DNA of 64,000 bases from Bauldia sp. (GTDB lineage Bacteria > Pseudomonadota > Alphaproteobacteria > Rhizobiales > Kaistiaceae). Each line of letters starts with the position of its first letter. Positions within the stretch are counted from its first letter, which is position 1. Shown piece after piece: positions 45,489-54,143 of the stretch. A model generated the notes under the pieces. The model worked only from the letters and a program-made list of their open reading frames with translations, was not told the DNA's origin and ran no database searches. The stretch spans positions 1 to 64,000 of the forward strand of contig JADLGL010000024.1 in NCBI GenBank assembly GCA_020849325.1, given 5' to 3'. Both the position numbers and the translations under genes were made by a program.

Positions 45489-47369
45489 ATGGCCGTCGCC
45501 GCCGAGCTCGCCGGGGCGCCCGGCACCCGATCACGGCGCCGCCGGCGCGGGCTGTTCCGGAAATACGTGGTCCTGTTCATCGCCGTCGTCAGCGGCGCGC
45601 TGTTCGTCAGCGGCGTGTTCGAGATCTGGTTCGTCTACCGCGAGCAGACCGCCTCGCTGCAGCGGCTGCAGCAATCCGAGGCCGATGCCGCGGGCTACAA
45701 GATCGCCCAGTTCCTGTCCGAGATCGAAGGACAGATGGGATGGAGCGTCCAGTTCCCGTGGCTCGACGGCGACGCGGCGCTGTTCGAGCAGCGGCGCTCG
45801 GACGCCCAGCGCCTCCTCGGCCACGTGCCGGCCATCACCGAGATCGCCTTCATCGATCCCGCCGGCCGCGAGCAGCTGCGGGTGTCGCGCCTCGCGATGG
45901 ACGTGATCGGCGGCGGCACCGACAGGTCGAACGATCCCGCCTTCACCGTGCCCTCGGCGGCGCAGGCGTATTTCGGGCCGGTCTACTACCGCCGCGAATC
46001 CGAGCCCTATCTCACGATGGCGGTTGCCGGAGCGCGGCATGCCAACGGCGTCGCGGTGGCGGAGGTGAACCTCAAATTCATTCTCGACCTCGTGGCGACG
46101 ATCGAGGTCGGCGCCACCGGGCTCGCCTATGTCGTCGACGACCGCGGGCGGCTGATCGCCCACCCCGACATCAGCCTCGTCCTTCGCAACACCGACCTCT
46201 CCGCCCTGCCGCAGGTGGGGGCGGCGATCGGCCGGACCACGGACGCCGGTGCCGCGCCATATGACGCGAACGGGGCGAGGGTCATCTCCGCCCACGCCAC
46301 GATCCCGCAGCTCGGCTGGTCGGTGTTCGTCGAGCTGCCGATCGGCGAGGCACTCGCGCCGATCTATTTCTCGATCGCCCGCACGGGCGCGCTCCTTCTT
46401 CTCGGCCTTGCGCTGGCGGGCGCGGCGGGCCTTCTCCTCGCCCGCCGCCTCGTCGTGCCGATCCGCGCCCTCGAGACGGGTGCCGTCACGATCGGCGAGG
46501 GCGATCTCGGCCACCGCATCGACGTGCGCACCGGCGACGAACTCGAGGGACTCGCGCACCAGTTCAACGACATGGCCGGGCGGCTGCAGGCCTCGCTCGC
46601 CGGCCTCGAGCAGCGCGTGGCGGAGCGGACGGCGCAGCTCGCGGACAAGAGCCGCCAGCTCGAACTCGCGAGCCAGCACAAATCCCAGTTCCTCGCCAAT
46701 ATGAGCCACGAGCTCCGCACGCCGCTCAACGCCGTCCTCGGGTACACCGAGCTGATGATCGACGAGATCTATGGCGCGATGCCCGACCGGGCGCGCGAGG
46801 TTCTGGCCCGCGTCCAGGTCAATGGTCGCCACCTCCTCCAGATGATCAACGACGTCCTCGACCTGTCGAAGATCGAGGCCGGCCAGCTCGACCTCGCGCG
46901 CGAGCGCTACGATCTCGGCGCGATCGTTGCCGCGGTCGTCTCCTCGACGGGGTCGCTGGCGCAGGCGAAGGGCCTCGCCGTCACCACCGCGATCGATCCG
47001 GGTCTCCCCGCCGGCATCGGCGACCCGCGGCGGGTGACGCAGGTCGTGCTCAATCTCCTCGGCAATGCGATCAAGTTCACCGACGCCGGGCTCGTTGCGG
47101 TCTCGCTGCGGGCGGAGGGCCAAAGCCTCGAGCTCACGGTGCGCGACACCGGTCCGGGCATCGCACCGGCCGACCAGGGCCGGGTCTTCAACGAGTTCCA
47201 GCAGCTCGATTCGTCGAGCACGCGGGCGAAGGGCGGCACCGGACTCGGCCTCTCGATCTCGAAGCGCATCGTCGATCTCCATGGCGGCTCGATCACGCTC
47301 GAATCGCGCGTCGGCGAGGGGGCAGTTTTCCGGGTCCGGTTGCCGGCAGACCGCGGGGAGACGGCATGA
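45489..47369 (+). CDS. Membrane sensor histidine kinase with Cache and HAMP domains
   Basis: 626 residues. A first membrane helix (~20-45) is followed by a ~270-residue extracytosolic dCACHE-like sensor (YFGPVYYRRESEPYLTMAV; GLAYVVDDRGRLIAHPD) and a second helix (~300-322). HAMP follows (VVPIRALETGAVTIGEGDLG), then a coiled coil, then HisKA with NMSHELRTPLNAVLG. HATPase closes it (NLLGNAIKFTDAG, DTGPGI, GTGLGLSISKRIV). It senses a small periplasmic molecule. The next gene overlaps it by 4 bases and is its likely phospho-acceptor. Confidence 0.93.
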   Translation: MAVAAELAGAPGTRSRRRRRGLFRKYVVLFIAVVSGALFVSGVFEIWFVYREQTASLQRLQQSEADAAGYKIAQFLSEIEGQMGWSVQFPWLDGDAALFEQRRSDAQRLLGHVPAITEIAFIDPAGREQLRVSRLAMDVIGGGTDRSNDPAFTVPSAAQAYFGPVYYRRESEPYLTMAVAGARHANGVAVAEVNLKFILDLVATIEVGATGLAYVVDDRGRLIAHPDISLVLRNTDLSALPQVGAAIGRTTDAGAAPYDANGARVISAHATIPQLGWSVFVELPIGEALAPIYFSIARTGALLLLGLALAGAAGLLLARRLVVPIRALETGAVTIGEGDLGHRIDVRTGDELEGLAHQFNDMAGRLQASLAGLEQRVAERTAQLADKSRQLELASQHKSQFLANMSHELRTPLNAVLGYTELMIDEIYGAMPDRAREVLARVQVNGRHLLQMINDVLDLSKIEAGQLDLARERYDLGAIVAAVVSSTGSLAQAKGLAVTTAIDPGLPAGIGDPRRVTQVVLNLLGNAIKFTDAGLVAVSLRAEGQSLELTVRDTGPGIAPADQGRVFNEFQQLDSSSTRAKGGTGLGLSISKRIVDLHGGSITLESRVGEGAVFRVRLPADRGETA

Positions 47370-47749
47370 CGAAGCGCGTTCTGGTCATCGAGGACACCGA
47401 CGACAACCGCCGCATCCTGCGGGATCTCCTTGCGAGCGCCGGCTACGAGACGATCGAGGCCTGCGACGGCGGCGAGGGCCTCGCGCTGGCGCGGCGCGAC
47501 CCGCCCGACCTCATCCTCCTCGACATCCAGCTGCCGGTGCTCGACGGCTTCGAGGTGGCGCGCCTCCTCCGGGCCGACGCCAGGCTGCCGCGGGTGCCGA
47601 TCGTGGCGGTGACCTCGTTCGCCCTTGCCGGCGACGAAGGGCGCGCCCGCGATGCCGGCTGCGACGCCTATGTGTCGAAGCCGTTCAGCCCGCGCGAACT
47701 CCTCGCCCTCGTACGGCGGCTCCTCCCGGAGGCCGGCGCCCATGCGTGA
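47366..47749 (+). CDS. Single-domain response regulator (DivK/CheY-like)
   Basis: 127 residues and receiver only: VLVIEDTDDNRRIL, the phospho-acceptor in LILLDIQLPVLDG, Thr in VAVTSFALAGDEGRA, and Lys in YVSKPFSPREL. It has no output domain, so it would relay phosphate or act by protein contact. It overlaps the kinase gene by ATGA and the receiver-cyclase gene by 8 bases, making one translation unit with both. Confidence 0.92.
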   Translation: MTKRVLVIEDTDDNRRILRDLLASAGYETIEACDGGEGLALARRDPPDLILLDIQLPVLDGFEVARLLRADARLPRVPIVAVTSFALAGDEGRARDAGCDAYVSKPFSPRELLALVRRLLPEAGAHA

Positions 47750-48851
47750 GCCGCCGCGCATCCTGGTGGTGGACGATGCCCCGGACGCCCGTAACATCCT
47801 CCGCGACCGTCTCGTTGCCGGCGGCTACGACGTGCGCACCGCCGCGGACGGCCTCGCCGCCATCGACCTCGTCGCCACCGACCCGCCCGATCTCGTCCTC
47901 CTCGACGTGATGATGCCCGGCATCGACGGCTTCGAGACCGCGCGGCGGCTGAAGGCCCTGCCGGGCCTGCCGTTCGTCCCGATCGTGCTCCTGACCGCCC
48001 GGACCGACAGCGCCGACGTCGTTGCCGGCCTCGCCGCCGGCGCCGACGACTATCTCGGCAAGCCGATCGACCACGATGCGCTCCTTGCCCGCGTCCGGGC
48101 GATGCTGCGGATGAAGGCGCTGCAGGACGAGGTCGCCGCGCAGGCGGCCGAGCTCGCCGCGTGGAACGGGCGGCTCGAGGCCCGCGTCGCGGCGCAGGTG
48201 GAGGAGATCGAGCGGATCGGCCGCCTCCGCCGCTTCCTCGCCCCGCAGGTCGCCGACGCCATTCTCGGCTCGAGCAGCGAAGCCACGGCGCTCGCCTCGC
48301 ACCGGCGGGAGGTGGCGGTGCTGTTCTGCGATCTCCGCGGCTTCACGGCCTTTTCGGAGATCGGCGAGCCGGAGGACGTTATGACGCTGCTGGGCGAGTA
48401 CCACGCCCTCGTCGGCGAGCGGGTCTTCCACCACCACGGCACGCTAGAGCGTTTTGCCGGCGACGCGGTGATGATCGTCTTCAACGACCCGATCCCGACG
48501 CCCTTCTACTGCCGCACGGCGGTGACGCTGGCGCGCGAGATCATGTCCGGCGCCGATGGCCTCTTCGCCCGCTGGCGGCGCCGCGGCGCCGAGCTCGGCC
48601 TCGGCATCGGCGCCGCGGCGGGCTTTGCCACGCTCGGCCGGATCGGCTTCGGCGACCGCTTCGACTACGCCGCGATCGGCACCGTCACCAACCTCGCCTC
48701 CCGCCTCTCCAGCCAGGCGGCTGCCGGCCAGATCCTCCTCGGCGCCCGCCTCGCGGAGGAAATCGCCCCCGAATGGACCTCCCGCCACGTCGGCGACCGC
48801 GACCTCCGCGGCTTTGCGCGGCCGGTGCCGGTGTACGAGCTGGCGGGGTAG
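47742..48851 (+). CDS. Receiver-linked class III adenylate/guanylate cyclase
   Basis: 369 residues from ATG 47742. An N-terminal receiver has ILVVDDAPDARNIL, Asp in LVLLDVMMPGIDG and Lys in DDYLGKPIDHDAL. A coiled-coil linker covers ~125-165. A class III cyclase domain follows with metal aspartates in VAVLFCDLRGFTAFSE and FAGDAVMIVFND, and GIGAAAGFATLGRIG and DYAAIGTVTNLASRL. It probably makes cAMP when phosphorylated. A CRP-type regulator stands three genes upstream. It is the last gene of the cassette. Confidence 0.92.
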   Translation: MREPPRILVVDDAPDARNILRDRLVAGGYDVRTAADGLAAIDLVATDPPDLVLLDVMMPGIDGFETARRLKALPGLPFVPIVLLTARTDSADVVAGLAAGADDYLGKPIDHDALLARVRAMLRMKALQDEVAAQAAELAAWNGRLEARVAAQVEEIERIGRLRRFLAPQVADAILGSSSEATALASHRREVAVLFCDLRGFTAFSEIGEPEDVMTLLGEYHALVGERVFHHHGTLERFAGDAVMIVFNDPIPTPFYCRTAVTLAREIMSGADGLFARWRRRGAELGLGIGAAAGFATLGRIGFGDRFDYAAIGTVTNLASRLSSQAAAGQILLGARLAEEIAPEWTSRHVGDRDLRGFARPVPVYELAG

Positions 48852-48902
48852 CGGATCGGGCGCTTCGCGGGCGACCGCACGACGGCAAATCCGATCGCCG
48901 CG

Positions 48903-49511
48903 CTACTCCCGATTCCGTGTGCACAAGGAGAGGACGCGGGACTGTTCTGCGGGGCTGCTCGCGAAAACTCCGCTGAACCGGGAAACGATCGTCGGGGCGC
49001 CGGTCACGCGCCGGCCGGCAATGGCCGATCCCAATCTGTGAACCTCGAGGACGACGGCGGCGCCTTTCGGGTCCAGCGTGTCGCCGATCGCAGACAGGAT
49101 CTCCTCCGCCAGACGTCCCTGATCCTGCAGCCGGTGGGCAAAGACATCCACGACGCGGGCCAGCTTGGAGAGGCCGACCGCCCGTCCGCGCGGGAGATAG
49201 GCGATGTTCGCGAGGCCCCTGAACGGCGACATGTCGCGCTCGGAATGCGACGCGAACGGAATATCGCGGAGGAGCACCAGGTCGTCGTAGCCGTCGATCT
49301 CGTCGAAAGTCGTCGCGAGATAGACTTTGGCGTCGTCGCGATAGCCGGAATACATCTGGCGATACAGGCGGGAAACCCGCTCCGGTGTTCCCAATAGTCC
49401 GGGGCGTGCGGGATCGTCGCCCGCCCATCGGATCAGGACCCTGACCGCTGCCTCGGCTTCTTCGCGTGTCGGCAGGCGAAGATCAGCAGAGGCTGGTGCC
49501 AGAGACTCCAT
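48903..49511 (-). CDS. GTP cyclohydrolase I-like protein lacking the zinc ligands
   Basis: 202 residues with the T-fold layout of FolE: TREEAEAAVRVLIRWAGDD, GLLGTPERVSRLYRQMYSGY, FRGLANIAYLPRGRAVGLSKLARVVD, AHRLQDQGRLAEEI, and a tail with RFSGVFASSP. The catalytic zinc site is gone. The C-E-H-H segment reads S90-E91-R92-D93, and the third ligand (Cys after E-x-x-H) is L160. Several substrate-side residues remain. So it is probably not a normal folate-pathway enzyme. It is divergent from the Tat-flavoprotein operon, sharing a 289-base promoter region. Confidence 0.85.
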   Translation of the reverse strand: MESLAPASADLRLPTREEAEAAVRVLIRWAGDDPARPGLLGTPERVSRLYRQMYSGYRDDAKVYLATTFDEIDGYDDLVLLRDIPFASHSERDMSPFRGLANIAYLPRGRAVGLSKLARVVDVFAHRLQDQGRLAEEILSAIGDTLDPKGAAVVLEVHRLGSAIAGRRVTGAPTIVSRFSGVFASSPAEQSRVLSLCTRNRE

Positions 49512-49695
49512 GAAAGTAGGACCTCTGCTCGATTGCGGCAGCCGGAATCCGGCGATCGCCGGATCGGCATGGAGCCGGCCGTCCTGGCTATCGACGGCCG
49601 GCTACCACGAATGACCTACAGCCATCCCATGTACAACGCGAGTCTCCAGCGTATCGGATCATTGTCATATGGAAGAACAATCGCAGAGTAAAACA

Positions 49696-49720
49696 ACTAC
49701 TGGCTAGTAGTCGATTGACA
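49696..49720 (+). promoter_or_regulatory. Palindromic operator candidate abutting a -35 box
   Basis: A perfect inverted repeat, ACTACT-GGCT-AGTAGT (49696-49711), ends 3 bases before TTGACA (49715-49720). A -10 element at the right distance is weak (CATTAG at 49737). It lies 80 bases before the Tat-flavoprotein start. The Rrf2 regulator at the end of the cluster is the obvious candidate to bind it. Confidence 0.5.
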
Positions 49721-49800
49721 AGACCAATAGAGGCAGCATTAGGCTGAGGTGCGGGTAGCTGCGCGATACGCGTAGCGGAGAGGGAACAAAGGGACGATCA

Positions 49801-51495
49801 ATGCGCAACGGGACTGGTGGGCCGAAAGACGTCAGCAGACGCAACTTCCTGCGGACGAGTGCTCTGGCGGGCGTCGGCGGTGCGGTGGCGGCCGCGGGCA
49901 TGGGGTCCGCCCCGGCAGCGGCCCAGGAGAGTGCAGACATCGCCTGGGACGTCGAGACCGATGTCATCGTCATCGGTGCCGGCGCATCGGGTCTTCCGGC
50001 AAGCATTGCCGCGCGTGACGAGGGCGCCGAAGTCATCGTCGTCGAGCATCATTTCGACATCGGCGGCATCGCGATCATGAGCGGTGGCAACATCGCCATC
50101 GGCGGCGGCAACCGACTCCAGATCGCGGCCGGGCAGGACGATTCGCCGGATCAGGTGTTTGCGCGCATCACCCGGCCGATCGAGGAACGTTTCGCCGATC
50201 GCGAACTGACGCGCCGCTATGTCGACGAGCAGGTCGCCACGTTCAACTTCCTCGAGGCGAACGGGGTCAACTTCGACCGCCACGGCACCGATGTGCCGCG
50301 CGAGGGCGGGCCGGGGGTCAACAGCCCGACGCAGGTGCGGCCGCACGAGTGGCCCATCCGCGTCGCCGTGGTGTCACACGACCAGGGCCGCAACGGATCC
50401 GGCATCGTCCGGCCGCTCGAACTCAGCGCGCGCAACAAGGGCGTCCAGTTCCTTCTCTCGCACACCCTCACGGACATCTATCGCGAACAGCCGTTCGCCG
50501 GTCGGGTGACCGGCGTGCGCGTCATGGAAGTCGATCGCTGGTTCCAGCCGATCCACAGGACCCTCAACATCCGGGCCCGCAAGGGCGTGATCATCTGCAG
50601 CGGCGGCCACGGCCACAACGTGGCTTTCCGCACGATGTACGATCCGCGGCTAACCGAAGAATATCAGTGGCACGGGCAGCATACGGCGGTGGCGAACGCC
50701 GTTCCGTCGATCGCCGCCATCAAGGTCGGCGCTGCGCTCGGAAGCACCGGCAACGGGACGCAGGAGGGAACCGGCAACGCGCCGGACAAGGGACGCTGGG
50801 CGGTGCAGGACAACTATGTCCGCGGCGCGCAGACGCCTGAGAGCGCGACGTTCTTCCGGCATCGCGCCACCGGGCTCCCCGCAGCCTGGGCCGAGTGCCT
50901 TCTGGTCAAGGAGAACGGGCTCCGGTTCTGGGACGAGACCGACGACAGCGAGGACGGCTACTTCGCCCACGCCCTGGAGCCGACAGGGGTTCCGGGCAAG
51001 CTGCTCGGCGGCGGTCCGGTCTGGGCGATCTTCGACGCGGATACCGTCACGCGCCGCGGCTACGGCACGGGCTATCCCGACGTCGATCGTGCCGGCGGCT
51101 ATTTCTTCAGCGGCGAGACGCTGGAGGAGCTCGCAGGCCAGCTCCACTACAACACCTATCAGCTGCGGCCGATGCCGGGTGATGTGCTTCGGGCAACGGT
51201 CGAAAAGTTCAACTCCTTCGTGGATACGGGCGTCGATACGGACTTCGCCCGCGCCAATCTCCAGTTCAAGATCCAGACGCCGCCGTTCTACGCGGCGTGG
51301 TCGACACCGGTGCTCCACGATTCCTATACGGGGCTGCGGGCCAACACCAATTGTCAGGTGGTCGACATGGCCGGGAGTGCGATTCCCGGACTGTACGTGG
51401 CCGGCGAGTCCCTCGGCGGGATCAAGCAGCACGGTCTCGGCCGCTGCATCGTCACCGGCCGCGTCGCCGGAATGGAGTGCGTGCGCGCTTCCTAG
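49801..51495 (+). CDS. Tat-exported FAD-dependent oxidoreductase (fumarate reductase/ketosteroid dehydrogenase superfamily)
   Basis: 564 residues. A Tat signal (DVSRRNFLRTSALAG, twin Arg 13-14, then an AAAQES cleavage region) shows folded export to the periplasm. The FAD fold begins DVIVIGAGASGLPASIAARD. GGIAIMSGGNIAIGGG follows, and the FAD end is PGLYVAGESLGGIKQHGLG. The catalytic middle is divergent (GHGHNVAFRTMYDPRL; YQWHGQHTAVANA). Members reduce or oxidise C-C bonds next to a carbonyl. Substrate is unknown; a cytochrome c two genes on suggests the protein hands electrons to a respiratory carrier. Confidence 0.88.
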   Translation: MRNGTGGPKDVSRRNFLRTSALAGVGGAVAAAGMGSAPAAAQESADIAWDVETDVIVIGAGASGLPASIAARDEGAEVIVVEHHFDIGGIAIMSGGNIAIGGGNRLQIAAGQDDSPDQVFARITRPIEERFADRELTRRYVDEQVATFNFLEANGVNFDRHGTDVPREGGPGVNSPTQVRPHEWPIRVAVVSHDQGRNGSGIVRPLELSARNKGVQFLLSHTLTDIYREQPFAGRVTGVRVMEVDRWFQPIHRTLNIRARKGVIICSGGHGHNVAFRTMYDPRLTEEYQWHGQHTAVANAVPSIAAIKVGAALGSTGNGTQEGTGNAPDKGRWAVQDNYVRGAQTPESATFFRHRATGLPAAWAECLLVKENGLRFWDETDDSEDGYFAHALEPTGVPGKLLGGGPVWAIFDADTVTRRGYGTGYPDVDRAGGYFFSGETLEELAGQLHYNTYQLRPMPGDVLRATVEKFNSFVDTGVDTDFARANLQFKIQTPPFYAAWSTPVLHDSYTGLRANTNCQVVDMAGSAIPGLYVAGESLGGIKQHGLGRCIVTGRVAGMECVRAS

Positions 51496-51591
51496 TCCCG
51501 TGCCCGGGTCGTGGTGGGGGCTCCGTCGGGGCCCCCGAACCCGGCCGGGATTCGGAACAGTCCGCGCGGCTCCGCAGGCGACAGTATCCAT

Positions 51592-52584
51592 ATGACCGCG
51601 ACACCGAGCGCCTTCCCCATCCGGCTCGAGCTCAAGAAGCGCCTGCCGGAAACAGTCGACGTTGCGGCGATCTTCAAGCTCGCCCTGGTGGTCGAGACGG
51701 ATTCCGGTTGTGACCTCACCGGCATTCCGTTTCTGATCGAGGACGGCGGGGCGGTCGTCGCCAGCGGGGTCTTGCCCACCGTCAGACGCCTCACCCGCGA
51801 CTCCGAGGAATACGATCCGCGTCATGGTCCGGTGGACCTCCGCGATTCCGCGGAAATCGCGATTCTGGCGCCGGCGGGGATCGGTTCGTACCAGTGGACG
51901 CTGAGGCTGCCCGAGGCCGCAGTGGGGGGCGTCGCCCATCAGGCTGCCGCGCTGACGTTCCAGTTCGCGACCGGGGCGCATTCCACCAGCCTCGCGGTCT
52001 GGGACAACCCGACGCCGGTGACGCTGGGGGCGCCCTTCAGCCTGAAGGTCGGTGCGAAGTGCAGCGCCGGCTGCTGCCTGACCGGGGAGACGATCGAGAT
52101 CCTCGACGCGGAGGGGCGCGTCGTCGGCGCCGGCGTCCTGGGTGAGGCGGTGTGGCCGGGGACGACATCGTTGTACTGGGCGTCGATATCGGTCGAGGGA
52201 CCGGTCGGAGAGGGCCCCTGTCGCTGGTCGGTCCGAATGGCGTCGCCGCCACAAGAACTGCCGCACGGGAGTGCGGCGGCGGTGAGTTTCAGTTCCGTGG
52301 CGACGCGGCCGGCGGAGCACAAGGTCTCGATTGCCGTCGTCGAGCAGGAAACGGGAAAGCCGGTCGCGCGCGCGCAGGTCCGACTGGGGGCGTTCCGTGC
52401 CGTCACCAACGATGCCGGCGCGGTGACCCTCGAGCTCCCGAGCGGCGATTTCACCCTGCGTGTGTTCAAGGAGAACTACGACGCGCCGGAGCAGTCCCTT
52501 GCGGTCAAAGACGATCTCGAGGTTCTCGTTTCCGCTCGCGCGCTGCCGATAGAAGAGCCATACTCCCGCTACTGGAAAACCTGA
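51592..52584 (+). CDS. Three-domain beta-sandwich protein of unknown function
   Basis: 330 residues from ATG 51592. No signal peptide or membrane segment. Two related Ig-like domains are seen. The first has LTGIPFLIEDGGAVVASGVL and ends YQWTLRLP; the second has LTGETIEILDAEGRVVGAGVL and ends CRWSVRMA. A third, carboxypeptidase-regulatory-like domain follows (GKPVARAQVRLGAFRAVTND, SGDFTLRVFKENYDAP). A cysteine group (AKCSAGCCLTG) is notable. It lies between two exported redox proteins, so it may ride out with the Tat flavoprotein or act in the cytosol. I do not recognise the family. Confidence 0.75.
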   Translation: MTATPSAFPIRLELKKRLPETVDVAAIFKLALVVETDSGCDLTGIPFLIEDGGAVVASGVLPTVRRLTRDSEEYDPRHGPVDLRDSAEIAILAPAGIGSYQWTLRLPEAAVGGVAHQAAALTFQFATGAHSTSLAVWDNPTPVTLGAPFSLKVGAKCSAGCCLTGETIEILDAEGRVVGAGVLGEAVWPGTTSLYWASISVEGPVGEGPCRWSVRMASPPQELPHGSAAAVSFSSVATRPAEHKVSIAVVEQETGKPVARAQVRLGAFRAVTNDAGAVTLELPSGDFTLRVFKENYDAPEQSLAVKDDLEVLVSARALPIEEPYSRYWKT

Positions 52585-52616
52585 AGTCGTCGTCCAAACA
52601 AACCGAAGTGTCCCCG

Positions 52617-53036
52617 ATGAGATTCTCCATAGTCGGCGCCTCTGTCCTGGCCGTTGGCCTGATGACGGGGGCGGTCACAGCTCAAGAGCGAACCGCCTGG
52701 GCCGGCGTCTTCACGGACGTCCAGGCGGCGCGGGGCGGCGAGGTCTATCTCACGGCATGCGCGATGTGCCACGGGCCTGACCTCGTGGCGACGGATCCGG
52801 AAGCGCCGGGTCTCGCCGGGTTCTCCTTCAACCTTCAGTGGATCGGCCGCACGCTGGCGGAGCGTTTCGACCGGATCAAGACGACGATGCCCATGGGCGC
52901 AGCCGGCAGCCTGACGGATCAGGAATATCTCGACATCATCGCCTACATCCTTTCCTTCAACGGATACCCGGCCGGGTTGGAAGAGATGACACCCGCGACG
53001 GACCTCGGCGGGATCACAATCACCCGGCCGCCGTAA
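52617..53036 (+). CDS. Periplasmic c-type cytochrome
   Basis: 139 residues with signal peptide [23 protein letters not shown] single heme site CAMCH spans residues 48-52, and a likely axial Met lies in [10 protein letters not shown]. The helical end is [15 protein letters not shown], as in class I cytochromes of alcohol and sulfite dehydrogenases. It probably accepts electrons from the Tat-exported flavoprotein upstream and passes them to the respiratory chain. It follows the beta-sandwich gene by 32 bases. Confidence 0.9.
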   Translation: MRFSIVGASVLAVGLMTGAVTAQERTAWAGVFTDVQAARGGEVYLTACAMCHGPDLVATDPEAPGLAGFSFNLQWIGRTLAERFDRIKTTMPMGAAGSLTDQEYLDIIAYILSFNGYPAGLEEMTPATDLGGITITRPP

Positions 53037-53122
53037 GGCGTCGCGGGGCTTCGCCGATCGATCATCTCGTGGACCGCCGCCAGCATCCGACTGCCGACGT
53101 CGATCGAACCTTCGGAAGGCGC

Positions 53123-53425
53123 ATGAACACCTCAAATCACGAGCGTTCGCCCGCAGAACATGATCTGCGCCTCGGCCTGATCGGCGGGACGAGCATCTGG
53201 CACTGGTTGATCGTGCTGGTCGTCGTCGTGCTTCTCTTCGGGCGCGGCAAGATATCCGATGTCATGGGTGACTTCGCGAAAGGCATAAAGAGCTTCAAGC
53301 GGGGCATCGCCGAGGACGACCCTTCGGCCGTATCCGGTCCTCGTCTCCGCGAGCGTGAGGCAGGTACCGCCGCGACTGGCCATGCCACGACGACGTCTCC
53401 GCAGAGCGATCGAAACCACCCGTGA
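53123..53425 (+). CDS. tatA: TatA/TatE family translocase subunit
   Basis: 100 residues. After a charged N-terminal extension of about 24 residues, the single membrane helix reads [15 protein letters not shown]. The hinge and amphipathic helix follow ([21 protein letters not shown]), the hallmark of TatA. The long, polar tail is unlike TatB. No tatB or tatC is nearby, so this is an extra TatA tied to the flavoprotein operon, presumably raising export of that substrate. Confidence 0.92.
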   Translation: MNTSNHERSPAEHDLRLGLIGGTSIWHWLIVLVVVVLLFGRGKISDVMGDFAKGIKSFKRGIAEDDPSAVSGPRLREREAGTAATGHATTTSPQSDRNHP

Positions 53426-53509
53426 GCGGACCGGGCGGTGCTTCGCGCTTCGTATCGCGCGCGCTTCGAAGCAGTCAGGTCTAGTCGCGAAGATGCGTGA
53501 GGCCGGCGC

Positions 53510-53965
53510 GTGCGATTAGATCCACAGACCGACTACGCCATTCGCATCCTTCTTTTTCTGGCCAGTACCGACGGCTGCTCCACCAGCCTCGCGGTGATCG
53601 CTGCGAAGCTGAACGTATCGCGCGGATACGTTGCAAAACTCGTGACGTCCCTCATGAAGAACGGCCTCGTGGTCTCGCACCGCGGCCGCGCCGGCGGACT
53701 CGAGTTGCAACGAAGAGCGAGCGACATATCGATCGGAGACGTACTGAGGGCCGTCGAGCGATCGACGGCGCTCGTCGAATGCCAGGACGATCGCCGGGCC
53801 TGTTCTTCAGACAATCAGTGTGTCTTCGTGACGATGTGCAGGCTTCCGGCCTACCTCAAGAGGGCGGCGGCGTCGTTCTTCGTGGAACTGGACCGTGTCA
53901 CTCTGGCTGACATTCTGAGCGTTCCCATCGAACAGCGCGTGATGCCGCAATATCCTTTGCGTTGA
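53510..53965 (+). CDS. Rrf2-family regulator, NsrR-like
   Basis: 151 residues from GTG 53510. The winged helix has QTDYAIRILLFLAS, VSRGYVAKLVTSL, and the family wing HRGRAGGLELQR. Cysteines C91, C98 and C104 have spacing close to the three [Fe-S] ligands of NsrR; C110 is extra. Family members sense NO or redox state through the cluster. It ends the Tat-flavoprotein cluster on the same strand, 84 bases after tatA, and may control it through the palindrome at 49696. Confidence 0.85.
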   Translation: MRLDPQTDYAIRILLFLASTDGCSTSLAVIAAKLNVSRGYVAKLVTSLMKNGLVVSHRGRAGGLELQRRASDISIGDVLRAVERSTALVECQDDRRACSSDNQCVFVTMCRLPAYLKRAAASFFVELDRVTLADILSVPIEQRVMPQYPLR

Positions 53966-54143
53966 GCGTCCCGGCAAGGTTACCGGTTCTCATCGGCCAA
54001 GACCCAAAAGGCCGGGCCGATAGACTCCCTTGGCTCAGCGGCAATCGACGCTTTCAGAGCAAGCAAGGCGCAGCTTCTTCGAGACGCTGCTGGCTCGCGC
54101 GGAGGGTGGCCGTGGCCAAGCCAATACTACTTGTTGTCGCTTA

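Noticed and set aside
49661..49681. ATTGT-N11-ACAAT inverted repeat upstream of the Tat flavoprotein
   Set aside because: Arms are only five bases and AT-rich; it does not match FNR, Fur or NsrR sites well enough to call.
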